The position numbers and the translations under genes were made by a program. Positions 9,204 through 18,334 of a DNA stretch of 64,000 nt are shown here, in pieces; the stretch's first letter is position 1, and every line of letters starts with the position of its first letter. The stretch lies in contig VRMN01000017.1 of the NCBI GenBank assembly GCA_008690995.1, forward strand, positions 204,813 to 268,812, given 5' to 3'. A model generated the notes under the pieces. The model was not told where the DNA came from. It worked only from the letters and a program-made list of their open reading frames with translations, and did not search any database. The stretch comes from Porphyridium purpureum. Its lineage: Eukaryota > Rhodophyta > Bangiophyceae > Porphyridiales > Porphyridiaceae.

Positions 9204-9992
9204 TCAGACCAACGACTTTGGCTTGGCGCTCTCACGGATATCCTTTATGGCCTGCGCGTAGTCTGGCGCACCAAACACAGCCGACCCGGCGACAATGGCA
9301 TTAGCTCCGGCGTCCTTGACGATGTAAGCATTGCTGCCCTTGACACCGCCGTCGATTTCGATCCACGGATTCAGCCCGCGCGCGTCGCACATCTCACGCA
9401 GCGCCTTGATCTTTGGCACGACGGCGTCGATAAACGTCGCGCCGCCAAAGCCCGGATTGACGGTCATGAGCAGCACCAGGTCGACCTCTTGGAGCACGTA
9501 CTCGATGGCTGACAGCGGCGTGCCTGGGTTCAGCACGACGCCGGCCTTGCATCCGAGATCCTTGATCTGGCACAGCGTGCGGTGGAGATGGATGGTGGAG
9601 GCGCCCTCGCAGTGCACCGAAATAATATCTGCGCCGGCCTTTGCAAAGTCTGCGACGCGCTGTTCGGGCTCGACGATCATGAGGTGGACGTCGAGCGGAA
9701 GCTTGGTGATGGGCCGAATCGCGTCGACGACCAGCGGGCCGATGGTGATGTTTGGCACGAAGCGGCCGTCCATGACGTCCACGTGCACCCAGTCGCAGCC
9801 GGCCTTCTCAATGGCCAGCACCTCCTCGCCCAGCCGCGCAAAGTTGGCCGACAGGATCGACGGCGAAACCATGCAGTCGCCGCTCTTGGGCGCCGGCACG
9901 TCCACCTTGGCCATGGTACAGACGTGCTTCTTCTGTGCGCACGCGCGGCGGCCCGCCGCCGCACTCCAGCCATTCACAAACGCGGCCGCCAT
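9204..9992 (-). CDS. RPE: Ribulose-phosphate 3-epimerase
   Basis: 262-residue TIM-barrel enzyme that interconverts ribulose-5-phosphate and xylulose-5-phosphate in the pentose-phosphate pathway and Calvin cycle. Family signatures are complete: [31 protein letters not shown] (metal-binding His and catalytic Asp), [22 protein letters not shown], and WIEIDGGV followed by a glycine-rich phosphate-binding [12 protein letters not shown]. The start is taken at 9992; the first 26 residues ([20 protein letters not shown]...) are Ala/Arg-rich without acids and could be a short organelle-targeting sequence. A second ATG (residue 27, MAKVD) begins directly at the mature enzyme. The frame stays open for about 137 codons upstream, but that stretch is Arg/Ala/Ser low-complexity and I treat it as leader. 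Confidence 0.93.
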   Translation of the reverse strand: MAAAFVNGWSAAAGRRACAQKKHVCTMAKVDVPAPKSGDCMVSPSILSANFARLGEEVLAIEKAGCDWVHVDVMDGRFVPNITIGPLVVDAIRPITKLPLDVHLMIVEPEQRVADFAKAGADIISVHCEGASTIHLHRTLCQIKDLGCKAGVVLNPGTPLSAIEYVLQEVDLVLLMTVNPGFGGATFIDAVVPKIKALREMCDARGLNPWIEIDGGVKGSNAYIVKDAGANAIVAGSAVFGAPDYAQAIKDIRESAKPKSLV

Positions 9993-10556
9993 TGTTCCCG
10001 CTGTTCTCGCCCCTCCTGCTCTGCCACCACTACACGCGCCGCCGCTCTCTCTCTCTCTCGCCGCCTCCGGTGCGTCTTTCGAGTCGCACTGCGTACGCGC
10101 CACCGCGTCACGTGTGCCAATCTCGCCCGCCAAAATCACAAAAACACCCGCTTTTACAAGAACGCGCGCACGTACAATCTCCCACCACAGAACACAGCGT
10201 ACAGTGGCATGTGCGGGCGTTGGAAAGGGCGGGCGCTTGTCGTGGCGGCGGCACGCGCTGCCGCGTGCGCGCGCGCGGCTGTGGCGCAGCAACGGGTCTG
10301 CGTGGGTGTGCTCGCTGCTGCGTCGAGCCGCCGTCGCCGCACGCGATTCGGTTGCGCCAGGGGAATACAGGTTTGATGAACCATGCAACACGTTTGTATT
10401 CAAGAAGCGTTAAAATTGACAAGCAACATGTGTTCTCCAAGCCGCCAAGCGGAACTCCAAGGGGCCCTTTTCCTTTGCTTCTACATATATACACAAGCCT
10501 CGCCGCGTCAAAAAAGACAGTGGCCGCAACTCGGCTTGATGTCTGTCAGTACAACG
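9993..10556. other. Upstream region of the epimerase gene
   Basis: About 560 bp. It holds a (CT)n run at about 10046-10062, close to where the epimerase transcript should start, and GCGC-rich sequence further up. The distal end overlaps the 3' side of the zinc-finger gene. No TATA box is obvious. Confidence 0.45.
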
Positions 10557-11564
10557 TTAAATGAGAACAGGCGCAGCCGGCCGACAGGTTGGCGCGGCAC
10601 CAGGTGAGGCAGCCGCGCCTGGCGACGAGCTGCCGCCATGAGACTGAAGCAGTGCTTGAGACATTCCATGCTTGTGACTTGATTGCGGGCCGGTGTTCTT
10701 GCTGATTGCCTTGAAGTGCACGGTTCCCATGTGCTTCAGAAGAGTGGAGCGTTGTGAGAACTTTTGCGAGCACTGGTTGCATTCAAACTTGCGCTCGTTG
10801 TTGTGCACGTGCCGCACGTGCTTGTACAAATTTGACTTGTGCGAAAACTTGGCCACCTGGCAGATGGTGCACACAAAGCGTCCTTCGTCGTCTTGGATCA
10901 CGTCGATTCGGCGCACCCTTCCGTTGGAAGACACCGGGAGCGAGCGCTCCTTCGCGTCTTCCGGCTCGATTGACGGGGGCACGGATGCTGTGGCGGCGTG
11001 CTGCTCGAGCGTCATGTACGAGAAGCTTGGCGAGCTGAGCGAGCCCAGTGACCCTAGCGATCCCAGCGAGCCGAACGAGTTCCACTCGGCGCGTCCTGGC
11101 GACTGGATGGCTCCCGAGCTCACTCCGCTCGCAAATGAGAGCGTGCGGTTGAGAGGCTGCATTGGCGGCATGGGCACTGTGAGCGGGTGGCGCGCCCACT
11201 CGTGCGTGCTTGCTGACGACGCAGGCGGCTGCGTCGGCGCTCGATCCATCATCGTCATCATCGCATGGGACGCGGCTGGCGGGCGCGCGCGGGCCACATG
11301 CTGCGGCGTCACGAGCCTCGCCGGCGGCGCCGGCGCGTACGTGCTCGCGTCTGTGTCGAGCCCGCGGCTGCCGGGCGAGTCGTCAACGCTGGTCGTGGAC
11401 CCCGACGCCGCGCTGCTGTGGCTGCCTTTCCTCTTGAGATCAAGCAGCCCGAATGCGGCGTCCGAGTCGCAGCGCACCAGGCCGCCGGAGCCGGGCTCGA
11501 TTCCCAGCACGTCACACCCCTGCGCCGTGCGCACTCCCAGCGAAGCCCTCAGCGCGACCTCCAT
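10557..11564 (-). CDS. Two-finger C2H2 zinc-finger protein
   Basis: 335-residue putative transcription factor. Two C2H2 fingers lie near the C-terminus: CTICQ..SNLYKHVRHVH at about 230-255 and CNQCSQ..STLLKHMGTVH at about 259-282, joined by a six-residue NNERKF linker. Upstream is a long Ser/Pro/Ala-rich region including a GSLGSLGSLGSL tandem tripeptide repeat. The C-terminal tail is Gly/Ser/Ala-rich. The start is the ATG at 11564 (MEVALRASLGV); the frame continues upstream only via TTG. The fingers resemble the SNLYKHVRHVH and SQRS.L.KH style of the paralogues at 1371 and 3018, but the N-terminal domain of that family is absent, so it is at best a distant relative. Targets are unknown. Confidence 0.8.
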   Translation of the reverse strand: MEVALRASLGVRTAQGCDVLGIEPGSGGLVRCDSDAAFGLLDLKRKGSHSSAASGSTTSVDDSPGSRGLDTDASTYAPAPPARLVTPQHVARARPPAASHAMMTMMDRAPTQPPASSASTHEWARHPLTVPMPPMQPLNRTLSFASGVSSGAIQSPGRAEWNSFGSLGSLGSLGSLSSPSFSYMTLEQHAATASVPPSIEPEDAKERSLPVSSNGRVRRIDVIQDDEGRFVCTICQVAKFSHKSNLYKHVRHVHNNERKFECNQCSQKFSQRSTLLKHMGTVHFKAISKNTGPQSSHKHGMSQALLQSHGGSSSPGAAASPGAAPTCRPAAPVLI

Positions 11565-12050
11565 TGCTTCCCACCAGACACCCACGTCTTCCCCACTGTG
11601 CAAACCACCAGCACCAGCACCAGCACCAAAACCAAAACCAAAACCAAAAACCAGAGCTCAACCTCTCCCTGAACGACGCTGTGATCCACTTCCTTCACGT
11701 CCACACCCCCACCCCTCTTGATCCTCTGCCGCCTCTCCCTTCTCCTTCTGCTGCTTCTCCTTCTTCTCCTGTCTCATACCCTCTGGTGCGTGTCCAGTAA
11801 AACACCCCACACCCCACACCACACACACACACACGCTGGATAAACGCGGCTGCGTGCTTCCTTTTTGTGCGTGAGTGACCGTGTGTATCGACCACGCTCC
11901 CAGTAAAACACCCCCCCTCCCCACACACACACACACACATACGCGTGCGTGTGCGTGTGCGTGTCCGTGTCCGTGTGAAGGAGAGCTTGTATGCGTGGGT
12001 GTCTCTCTCTCCCTCACCGCATTTACACGCAGTCCACCGGATCCAGACGC

Positions 12051-12071
12051 GTGTCCAGTACCGTTGGACAC
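12051..12071. repeat. Inverted-repeat hairpin, copy 1
   Basis: Arms GTGTCCA and TGGACAC are perfectly complementary around a 7-nt centre (GTACCGT). The same hairpin, with a different centre, recurs at 12328-12348, and flanking bases (CGTGTCCA before, CACC(A)CCCC-like after) are shared too. Confidence 0.6.
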
Positions 12072-12327
12072 CACCCCCACACACACACGCCAGACAACAC
12101 CAACACGGGCGACCAACAGGTCATAACAAAGCGACACGGTTTGCGGGGGGTACAGTTACTGGGTGAGGCGGTGAGTCAGTGATGAGTGGTTGCTATTCCG
12201 CACGCTGGACACCACGCACGCAGTCAGCGCATCTACCAGCGCTGTGTGTGTGGCTTGCTGGACACGCGTCGGTTGGTGCGTCCTATGACAAAACGGGGGC
12301 GCTGGATCGGGTTCCGCACACAGATGC

Positions 12328-12348
12328 GTGTCCACTTCCGTTGGACAC
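12328..12348. repeat. Inverted-repeat hairpin, copy 2
   Basis: Same GTGTCCA/TGGACAC arms with centre CTTCCGT, 277 bp after copy 1. It is followed by a C-run like copy 1, which suggests a duplicated longer unit. Confidence 0.6.
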
Positions 12349-13019
12349 CAGCCCCCCTTTTGACCACCGTTGCTCGTAGTTTCTATCCGCGCGTGTGCGT
12401 TTCTGGGGGTGAGTTTTTTTGTGGATCGCGGCAAGGTGTTGTGGTGTGGTGTGTTTTGGATAGTGAGGCCACAGCCATCGACGCAGAGCAGCTGGTGTCC
12501 GCGCGACGTGCTTTTTGGTGTCCACTTGGAATCCTCGCGCTCCTCCACTTCACGTGGTAACAACAATGGTGGGAAGAGCGAGTGTTTGGAGGGGGGCTGT
12601 TGGCATAGAAGAGAGGAAAGAGCGAAGACACCAACTGTAACGCTGGAGGCCTTGGCGGCATCTGGTGACGCAACGCGCGCATGTGAGCATGGCCGCACGA
12701 CGTTGCGCACGCGTCTTCGTTATCCGCCGAGCGGAAACGACCCGGGCCATTCCGGCGCGCGCCACTTCGGTTCAAGAGGAAAACTGCGCGCGTTGCGATG
12801 CAGAAGTGGGCGCGCGCCACTCGGGCTCGGTGGTGATGGCGTGGAATAGGCGGCGCAGATGGATGGCGCAACAAACGGTCTAGCGGTCTCGCGGTTATTC
12901 GGATTAACGGCTCGCGCCGATCTGACAGAGCAGTCGGTTCGGTGTGGTTCGGGGTATGGCGCACATGTGCCACAGGCGTCTGTGTCTGTTGCCTCCGTGC
13001 TTTGACACAGATGGCGGCC

Positions 13020-13240
13020 CATTGTCATCACCGTTTTATGCCTTCCCGCCATCGCCATTCTGTGAATGGAGCGGTATCGTTGGGGACAACTCTCACGGTA
13101 GGGCAGACGATGATCGTCCGGTTCTTCCGCACAGGCAAAAACGGCCGTTCATTCTCTCCATGGTTGTGTACTCGCGCGGTGAAGCACGGTCGAGACTTGG
13201 GAAACGTTAGCGTCACGAAACTCCCCAAAGCTGTGTAAGG
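13020..13240 (+). pseudogene. Possible distant relic of the zinc-finger family's N-domain
   Basis: In one frame, HHRFMPSRHRH followed about 15 codons later by TMIVRFFRTGKNGR resembles GHRFVGFRTRYG ... TVIFRLFRMWENGR of the gene at 3018, in the right order and with a spacing differing by only three codons. The surrounding sequence gives no further match. This is suggestive only. Confidence 0.3.
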
Positions 13241-13277
13241 CGCAGCGACGAGTGCACGAGATGAGATTTGAAGCACC

Positions 13278-13307
13278 CGCACACACACACACACACACAC
13301 ACACACA
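13278..13307. repeat. (CA)n microsatellite
   Basis: An almost pure run of CA dinucleotides, about 30 bases, the longest of several in this region. Confidence 0.9.
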
Positions 13308-14541
13308 TTTTCTCTGTCTTTCCTCATCGGATCGGCCGCTGGGGATGCGCACGCGTACCATCCACTTCGTGGTGGACTGCACGGAGTATTGGGCGCTCGC
13401 ACGCTGACGCGTGCTATCACCGCTCCACGTTGGACTTTTCAGCGCGCAAGGAGAACGAAAATGCTACTCGAGCGCACGCATCCAGCTTCTTGCCTTGGAA
13501 GAAAGGCACAGCCGCCCACCGACGAGCTCCTCGTCAGCCCTTCTGTGCTTTGCTCAACATTGCTCCACTTTGGCGGCGAGCGCCCAGCGCAACGTTCAGC
13601 GTTTCCTCGGAAACGGCCAAGCGCGGCAGCGGGCAGATGCAGGCAGTCCAGAAACTGTCGCAACACACTCGGCAGTGCGCCTTGGAAGATACCTTCTAGG
13701 ACATGGGAGTGAAGCTACGAGGCCGAGGACCGTCTGGTCATCGGCTTCCTGGTGACCCGGCGAGAGGAGAAGATTGTGCCCTCTGTCGAACTTTGAACCA
13801 ATCTGTAGAATCTCGCTCACACACGTTTCCCAATTCGTTTCTTACCTTCTTGCCCTGAGAGCGTCCAGCAATACATGCGACGCGCTTTCTACATGGGCGA
13901 CGGGAACTTCAGACGACAGCAAACTGCCGTGAGACACAGCCCCCGCCTAGAATCGTGCGCGTAAGCTTCAGAGTCTCGACACAAATGCACGATGCTCTCA
14001 TCTTCTTAAAACACATGCGCTTCCGATGAATGGTGAAGAACGTGCGGAACCGGACACCGGGACATTGAGTTCCCGCTGAACCAGGGACGGCAGTGCTCGC
14101 TTGGGCACACGGCGCTGCTGAAAAGCACTGGGGCAAGGTATATGGCTCAATCATTTGCTAGCAGCAAGACGCGTATCGGCAGAGCTTTATACATTTGGAA
14201 GGCGTGCTGTGGTGTCGCCCGTGGGTCCGCATACGGTGGCGCTACGGTCCCGGTTTTTAATTATACACGTCCTCCTGAACTCTGCAAGGCGGAAGAAATT
14301 GCTTCATGTCAAAGCATGCCCCGAGTGGAGTGAAAACGTAAATGCCCACAGGCACGCTTTCCTTATTCAATGACCACAACACTCGATCCTTCGCTTGGAC
14401 CACATGTTCCGGGGGTGGCTTTTTTTTGGGCAAGACTTTTCACGGGGTTTACCCCTGTGCTTTGGCGTTTCTACACTTCGAGCCAAGCTTCCCTCTCCAC
14501 AAGTCCCGCACCGCGAGAAACCGACCCCATCCGCTTCGGAT

Positions 14542-17500
14542 CTATTCAAACAACCAGTTCCTGCGCTTGCATTCCTCGATGAATTCGCACATGTATTTTT
14601 GATCCTGCGACAACGCGTACAACGCGCACTCGAGATACTTCACCGCGGCGCGGAAGCCAGAGCCAAGCTTACATTGCAGCTCGCATGTTCTGCGCAGCAG
14701 ACCGATGCACTTGATGATTCGGTTCACTAGATCAGATCGCGTCGACTGGGAGATGTTTGCGTCCGCACCGGGCGGCCGACCGAGCAGAAGCGCCATGCGG
14801 GTTGCAACGCGCAGGTACTCGCCAATCAGCTGGATTTCCGTCAACTCGCATGTCGACGCGCTACCCTGGTAAGTGCTGAGCACCTCGAGCGCCTTTTCCA
14901 CGCGGCGCGAGCACCGGCGTAACCCAGATTCATCAAAGCACGCAATGAGTCCTGCGCCTTCGGAGCCATTTTGCGCCGCTCGGTTTGAGCACATTACTAG
15001 CTCAAACATGGCCGTGCGGCTCCACTCGGCGCGCTGCTCGCCATTCACGCGTAAGCTTGTGCCGGACTTTATGCAAAGCGCATTGAACTCACCGAACATG
15101 GTCAGCACGGCGCCCAGCTGACCGCCCTGGTCGCCATCTCCAAACACATGAACGTCGAGCAGCCGTGCCAGAAGCTCCATGCCGTCTCCCGAGTCGAGGT
15201 CGAGACTCGACTGTGCGCCCCATGCCGAGCCGGCAAAAGCGGTGTACGCTGGCCACGACGCGATCATCGGTTGCAGCGGGCCAATGCCCGCCAGGTCGGT
15301 CAGAACCACGCCGCTCGCGTCGTGTGCCGCGCCCAGTGTACAGGCCATACGTATGAGCCTCGAAGCCTCCTTTATGGAGCCGGCAAACGAGTTGAGGGTC
15401 GCAGCGCTCGGGCATAGCATAAAGGGCACACCGGCGTCTTGCAGGGCTACCGCGCGAGCCCGGATGACCCTCTCATCCACATGCGAGTCGAAATACTCCA
15501 TCGCCACGCAATGACCATCGCCCGCGGTGAAAAGCCGCTCCGGCGCTTGCGCGTGCGTGCTTTCTCTGAACGCGTTTGACCAAAACTGGACACGCTTAGA
15601 ATCAACCAGCAGCATTTGCACCGCATCAAGTGCCATAACTGCGCCCTGGGCGGCGCCCGACGCTTGCATACCCATCCCAACCGCCAATGAGTCGGAAAGG
15701 ACGTACTGCGAAGCTTTCGCAAGCGCGGCGTGCAAGCGACGCCAGTGGTCTCCAGATAGGTCTCTTGACAAGTCCAGATCCTTCAAACCATTTGCCGCGT
15801 ACATCGCTGCTTCCTCACGTGCGAGCACGTCACTGAGATCATAACTCAATTTGTGACGGGCCCCGGCATGCGTGCTCGCATGTTTTGGTCCTCGTCCCAG
15901 CAGGTCGAGGCTGATAATGAGTTCAATGTGCGAGCCCGCACAAAATGCGTCCAGCTCAGCCAGCTCATCGACCGTTAAAGCCGCTCCTTCTTCTTCTTCA
16001 ACATCAGCAGTGTCGCAAGTCCACGCTCTTCCGTCAACCGATTCGTCCCGAATGAAAAGATACAGCGTGTTGATCCGCATCCGCGACAAAATTTCTGCGT
16101 AACTTTTCAGTGTCTGAATGGCTGGAACGCGGCCGGTCCTCAGGTCCATCACAATGCCACGCGTGGGGAAGAGCGGCCAGTCTGTGATCAGAACGGCAGG
16201 AATAAATAGCGGCCGCGACCCATCCAGCGTCCCCTCTTGCGAAACGACCCCAGGCGAAAACTCTGCGCAAAAAGCCATGCACTGTTCGACCACGCAAAAT
16301 GCATAAAACAAACCTCGCTCATCGGACGCGCAGATGGATATACTGCCCGTTCCTATCTCGCCATGGGCTGCTTCCGGCCGGACCTGGATGCTGTACGCTT
16401 CGGAGCGTACCTGGAACGCGTTCGGCACAATGCGCACTCGAATAATACCTTGCGATGTACCTCTGTCCGAACAAAGGCGCATATCAGGGAGGTGCGGCGC
16501 TATATCGGCTGCTTTCTTGGCGGCGCATCGCGCAATCCACTTGCGCGCCTCGCTGCGCGCGGCCGGGCTTGCCCCAGTGTCAATGCAGAGCACTGTAGGA
16601 ACCGCAAAACCACGCGCGCAACGCTCACTCTTATCCAAAATCCGCCGCGGCCGCGGCCACAGTAATTGCGCCCACTCGGGTATTCTCTGGGGAGTTTGCG
16701 CGGGTCCCGCCGGTCGACCGTTTGGTGACTGCATCACCGGATCAGGCAAGGTGGCAGTGGGCACAGGAGCGTGGGTGGGCGTCACACCGGCACCCTGAGG
16801 TGCATGCGGTTCCTTTGCTTCTTGCTCGCTCGAGGCTCCCACATGCGGCACCGGTTTTGGCTCTGGCTCTGGCTCAGGCACTGGCTGAGATTGTGAAGGT
16901 GATCCAGCTTGCGGCGGAACAGACGAATAGGATTTCGACTGTCTTTTTCGCATGCGGTTGGCCAACGACGCAAAAATTCCGACCGGTTCTGCGATTTCAG
17001 GTTTGGAGCCGGCGGTGTCCACAGAAGCCTGAGCATCCACAGGCTTTTGATGTGTTTCGCCTGCACTGCTTTTTGCAACGGAAGCCAGTCCATTGCTCGA
17101 AGAAGCGGCGTGCGCGGGCGGGGTGTTTTGACTAGTTCGAGCAGGAGAGGACGCTGAAACGACCGCCTTGACCGCACGGGCACCCGCTAGATCCAGATTG
17201 TGTTGCGCTTGGTGCTGACTTGCTCCTTGTGGGTGAGCTGGCTGGCCATGCTGCCGGGCCGGCGTCCGTGCACTCTCATACTGGGCTATCAGACTACGAA
17301 TTTCAGTACTTGACGCCATGTCTGCGGCAGACTTGCCGGCGCCGGAGCCGCTTTTGGCCATCACCGTCGGATCTGCGGCGTTCTCAAGCAACAGGTGGAC
17401 AACCTCTTCGTGGCCGCACCGTGCTGCGTCCATCAGCGCCGTGACGCCCTCTGCGTTTCGCATGTTGACGGGGGCGCCCATCTGCACGAGCAGAGCGGTG

Positions 17501-18081
17501 GCCTCGATGGAGCCAAATGTGGCTGCCCAGTGCAACGCCGAGTTGCGCGTATCCTCGCCGTCGACGCTGTCCAGAGACAGCCCCGCGCGCAACAGCTGCT
17601 GGATCCTGTCTGTTTTGCCCATGCCGGCCGACTGGCACAGCTCGGCGACGAATGCGGTCAGCACGCGCGCCCTGTTCGACGAGGCGCTACCGTACAGGTG
17701 GGTGTTCTGCGCGAGCTGAATCGGCGTCATGTCCTGAAAGTTTGTGACTTCGCAACTCGCGCCGGCGGCGAGCAGCGCGCGCACCGAGTCCAGCGCGTCG
17801 TACCTGACCGCCGCATGCAGCGGCGCCTCCATCCGCTGCACGCCATCATCCGGATACTCCCTCACATCCGCGTGCGCAACAGCTGCCTGCCCAGCCCGTC
17901 CCGCGGCGCCCGCCCCGTCCTGCGCGTCGTCGCCGTCCTCCTCCACCGTGATCTCATACCGGATCGACGCATCGATCTGCACATCGACATGCGCGCCGTT
18001 CGCCAGCGCCTCCCGAATCAGATCGGTCCGCCCATGCTTGCTAGCATAGTGCAGCAGCACTGCGGCCACCTCCACCTCCAT
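14542..18081 (-). CDS. Ankyrin-repeat protein fused to a GH20-hexosaminidase-like domain
   Basis: 1179-residue protein. The start is the ATG at 18081 (MEVEVAAVLLHYASKHGR); the open frame above it begins only with GTG and encodes a Glu/Gly-rich string. Residues about 8-260 contain ankyrin repeats (for example APLHAAVRYDALDSVRALLAAGA, split here as APLHAAVRYD..VRALLAAGA; SALHWAATFG..ALLVQMGA; TALMDAARCGHEEVVHLLLE). A low-complexity Pro/Ser/Gln stretch with a PEPEPEPKPVP run follows. From about 480 there is a module resembling the accessory and catalytic domains of GH20 beta-hexosaminidases, including FPTRGIVMDLRTGRVPAI (about 640), the usual entry to the barrel. I cannot find the HxGGDE catalytic pair, so it may be an inactive, sugar-binding relative. 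The lack of a signal peptide fits a cytosolic protein. Divergent from the gene at 18335. Confidence 0.7.
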   Translation of the reverse strand: MEVEVAAVLLHYASKHGRTDLIREALANGAHVDVQIDASIRYEITVEEDGDDAQDGAGAAGRAGQAAVAHADVREYPDDGVQRMEAPLHAAVRYDALDSVRALLAAGASCEVTNFQDMTPIQLAQNTHLYGSASSNRARVLTAFVAELCQSAGMGKTDRIQQLLRAGLSLDSVDGEDTRNSALHWAATFGSIEATALLVQMGAPVNMRNAEGVTALMDAARCGHEEVVHLLLENAADPTVMAKSGSGAGKSAADMASSTEIRSLIAQYESARTPARQHGQPAHPQGASQHQAQHNLDLAGARAVKAVVSASSPARTSQNTPPAHAASSSNGLASVAKSSAGETHQKPVDAQASVDTAGSKPEIAEPVGIFASLANRMRKRQSKSYSSVPPQAGSPSQSQPVPEPEPEPKPVPHVGASSEQEAKEPHAPQGAGVTPTHAPVPTATLPDPVMQSPNGRPAGPAQTPQRIPEWAQLLWPRPRRILDKSERCARGFAVPTVLCIDTGASPAARSEARKWIARCAAKKAADIAPHLPDMRLCSDRGTSQGIIRVRIVPNAFQVRSEAYSIQVRPEAAHGEIGTGSISICASDERGLFYAFCVVEQCMAFCAEFSPGVVSQEGTLDGSRPLFIPAVLITDWPLFPTRGIVMDLRTGRVPAIQTLKSYAEILSRMRINTLYLFIRDESVDGRAWTCDTADVEEEEGAALTVDELAELDAFCAGSHIELIISLDLLGRGPKHASTHAGARHKLSYDLSDVLAREEAAMYAANGLKDLDLSRDLSGDHWRRLHAALAKASQYVLSDSLAVGMGMQASGAAQGAVMALDAVQMLLVDSKRVQFWSNAFRESTHAQAPERLFTAGDGHCVAMEYFDSHVDERVIRARAVALQDAGVPFMLCPSAATLNSFAGSIKEASRLIRMACTLGAAHDASGVVLTDLAGIGPLQPMIASWPAYTAFAGSAWGAQSSLDLDSGDGMELLARLLDVHVFGDGDQGGQLGAVLTMFGEFNALCIKSGTSLRVNGEQRAEWSRTAMFELVMCSNRAAQNGSEGAGLIACFDESGLRRCSRRVEKALEVLSTYQGSASTCELTEIQLIGEYLRVATRMALLLGRPPGADANISQSTRSDLVNRIIKCIGLLRRTCELQCKLGSGFRAAVKYLECALYALSQDQKYMCEFIEECKRRNWLFE

Positions 18082-18334
18082 CCATCCACTGCCCTCCTTC
18101 CCTTCTTCTTCTCCTGTCTCCTCTCCCTCTTCTTCTCCTGTCTTCCTCTGTCTCACCTTCTCTCTTCTTCCCTCCGGCTCGCTGCGCCTCCTCCATAACC
18201 ATCGCTGTACCTCGTTCTAAACACTGTACTTTCTCTTAACAAAATCACTCTGATTCGACATGATCGTCACGCTCTGATAAAACAGCGTGTTTTAGGAGGA
18301 TATTATTAATTAACCTATTTTATAAATCCCTCTG
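18082..18334. promoter_or_regulatory. Shared divergent promoter region
   Basis: 253 bp between two divergently transcribed genes. The side next to the + gene is strikingly AT-rich for this genome (TATTATTAATTAACC followed by TTTTATAAATCC at about 18300-18330). The TTTATAAA could be a TATA box for the gene starting at 18335 or 18362, although it is then very close to the start codon. The other side is pyrimidine-rich (CTTCTTCTCC repeats). Confidence 0.45.

Larger units (their letters stand above)
11565..14541. other. 3-kb intergenic region with simple repeats and hairpins
   Basis: No gene with a recognisable domain. It starts with an AC-rich run (repeated ACCAGC then AAAACC, 11610-11655) and has CA tracts at about 11820-11834 and 11925-11939 and a long one at about 13278-13307. 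Between them are two copies of a 21-nt hairpin (12051 and 12328) and a possible relic of the zinc-finger family near 13 kb. From 13.4 to 14.5 kb I see nothing I can name. Confidence 0.5.

Noticed and set aside
9331-10413. 360-codon frame on the + strand opposite the epimerase
   Set aside because: Antisense to a clear enzyme; Ser/Pro-rich composition typical of an antisense shadow in GC-rich coding DNA; no domain.
10693-11721. 342-codon + strand frame opposite the two-finger protein
   Set aside because: Shadow of the real gene on the other strand; low complexity.
11565-13310. AC/CA-rich runs as possible telomeric or CRISPR-like arrays
   Set aside because: These are simple dinucleotide or short-unit microsatellites with no regular spacers and no telomere-type unit.
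17395-18198. 267-codon + strand frame opposite the ankyrin region
   Set aside because: Antisense shadow of the ankyrin repeats; His/Arg-rich with no domain.
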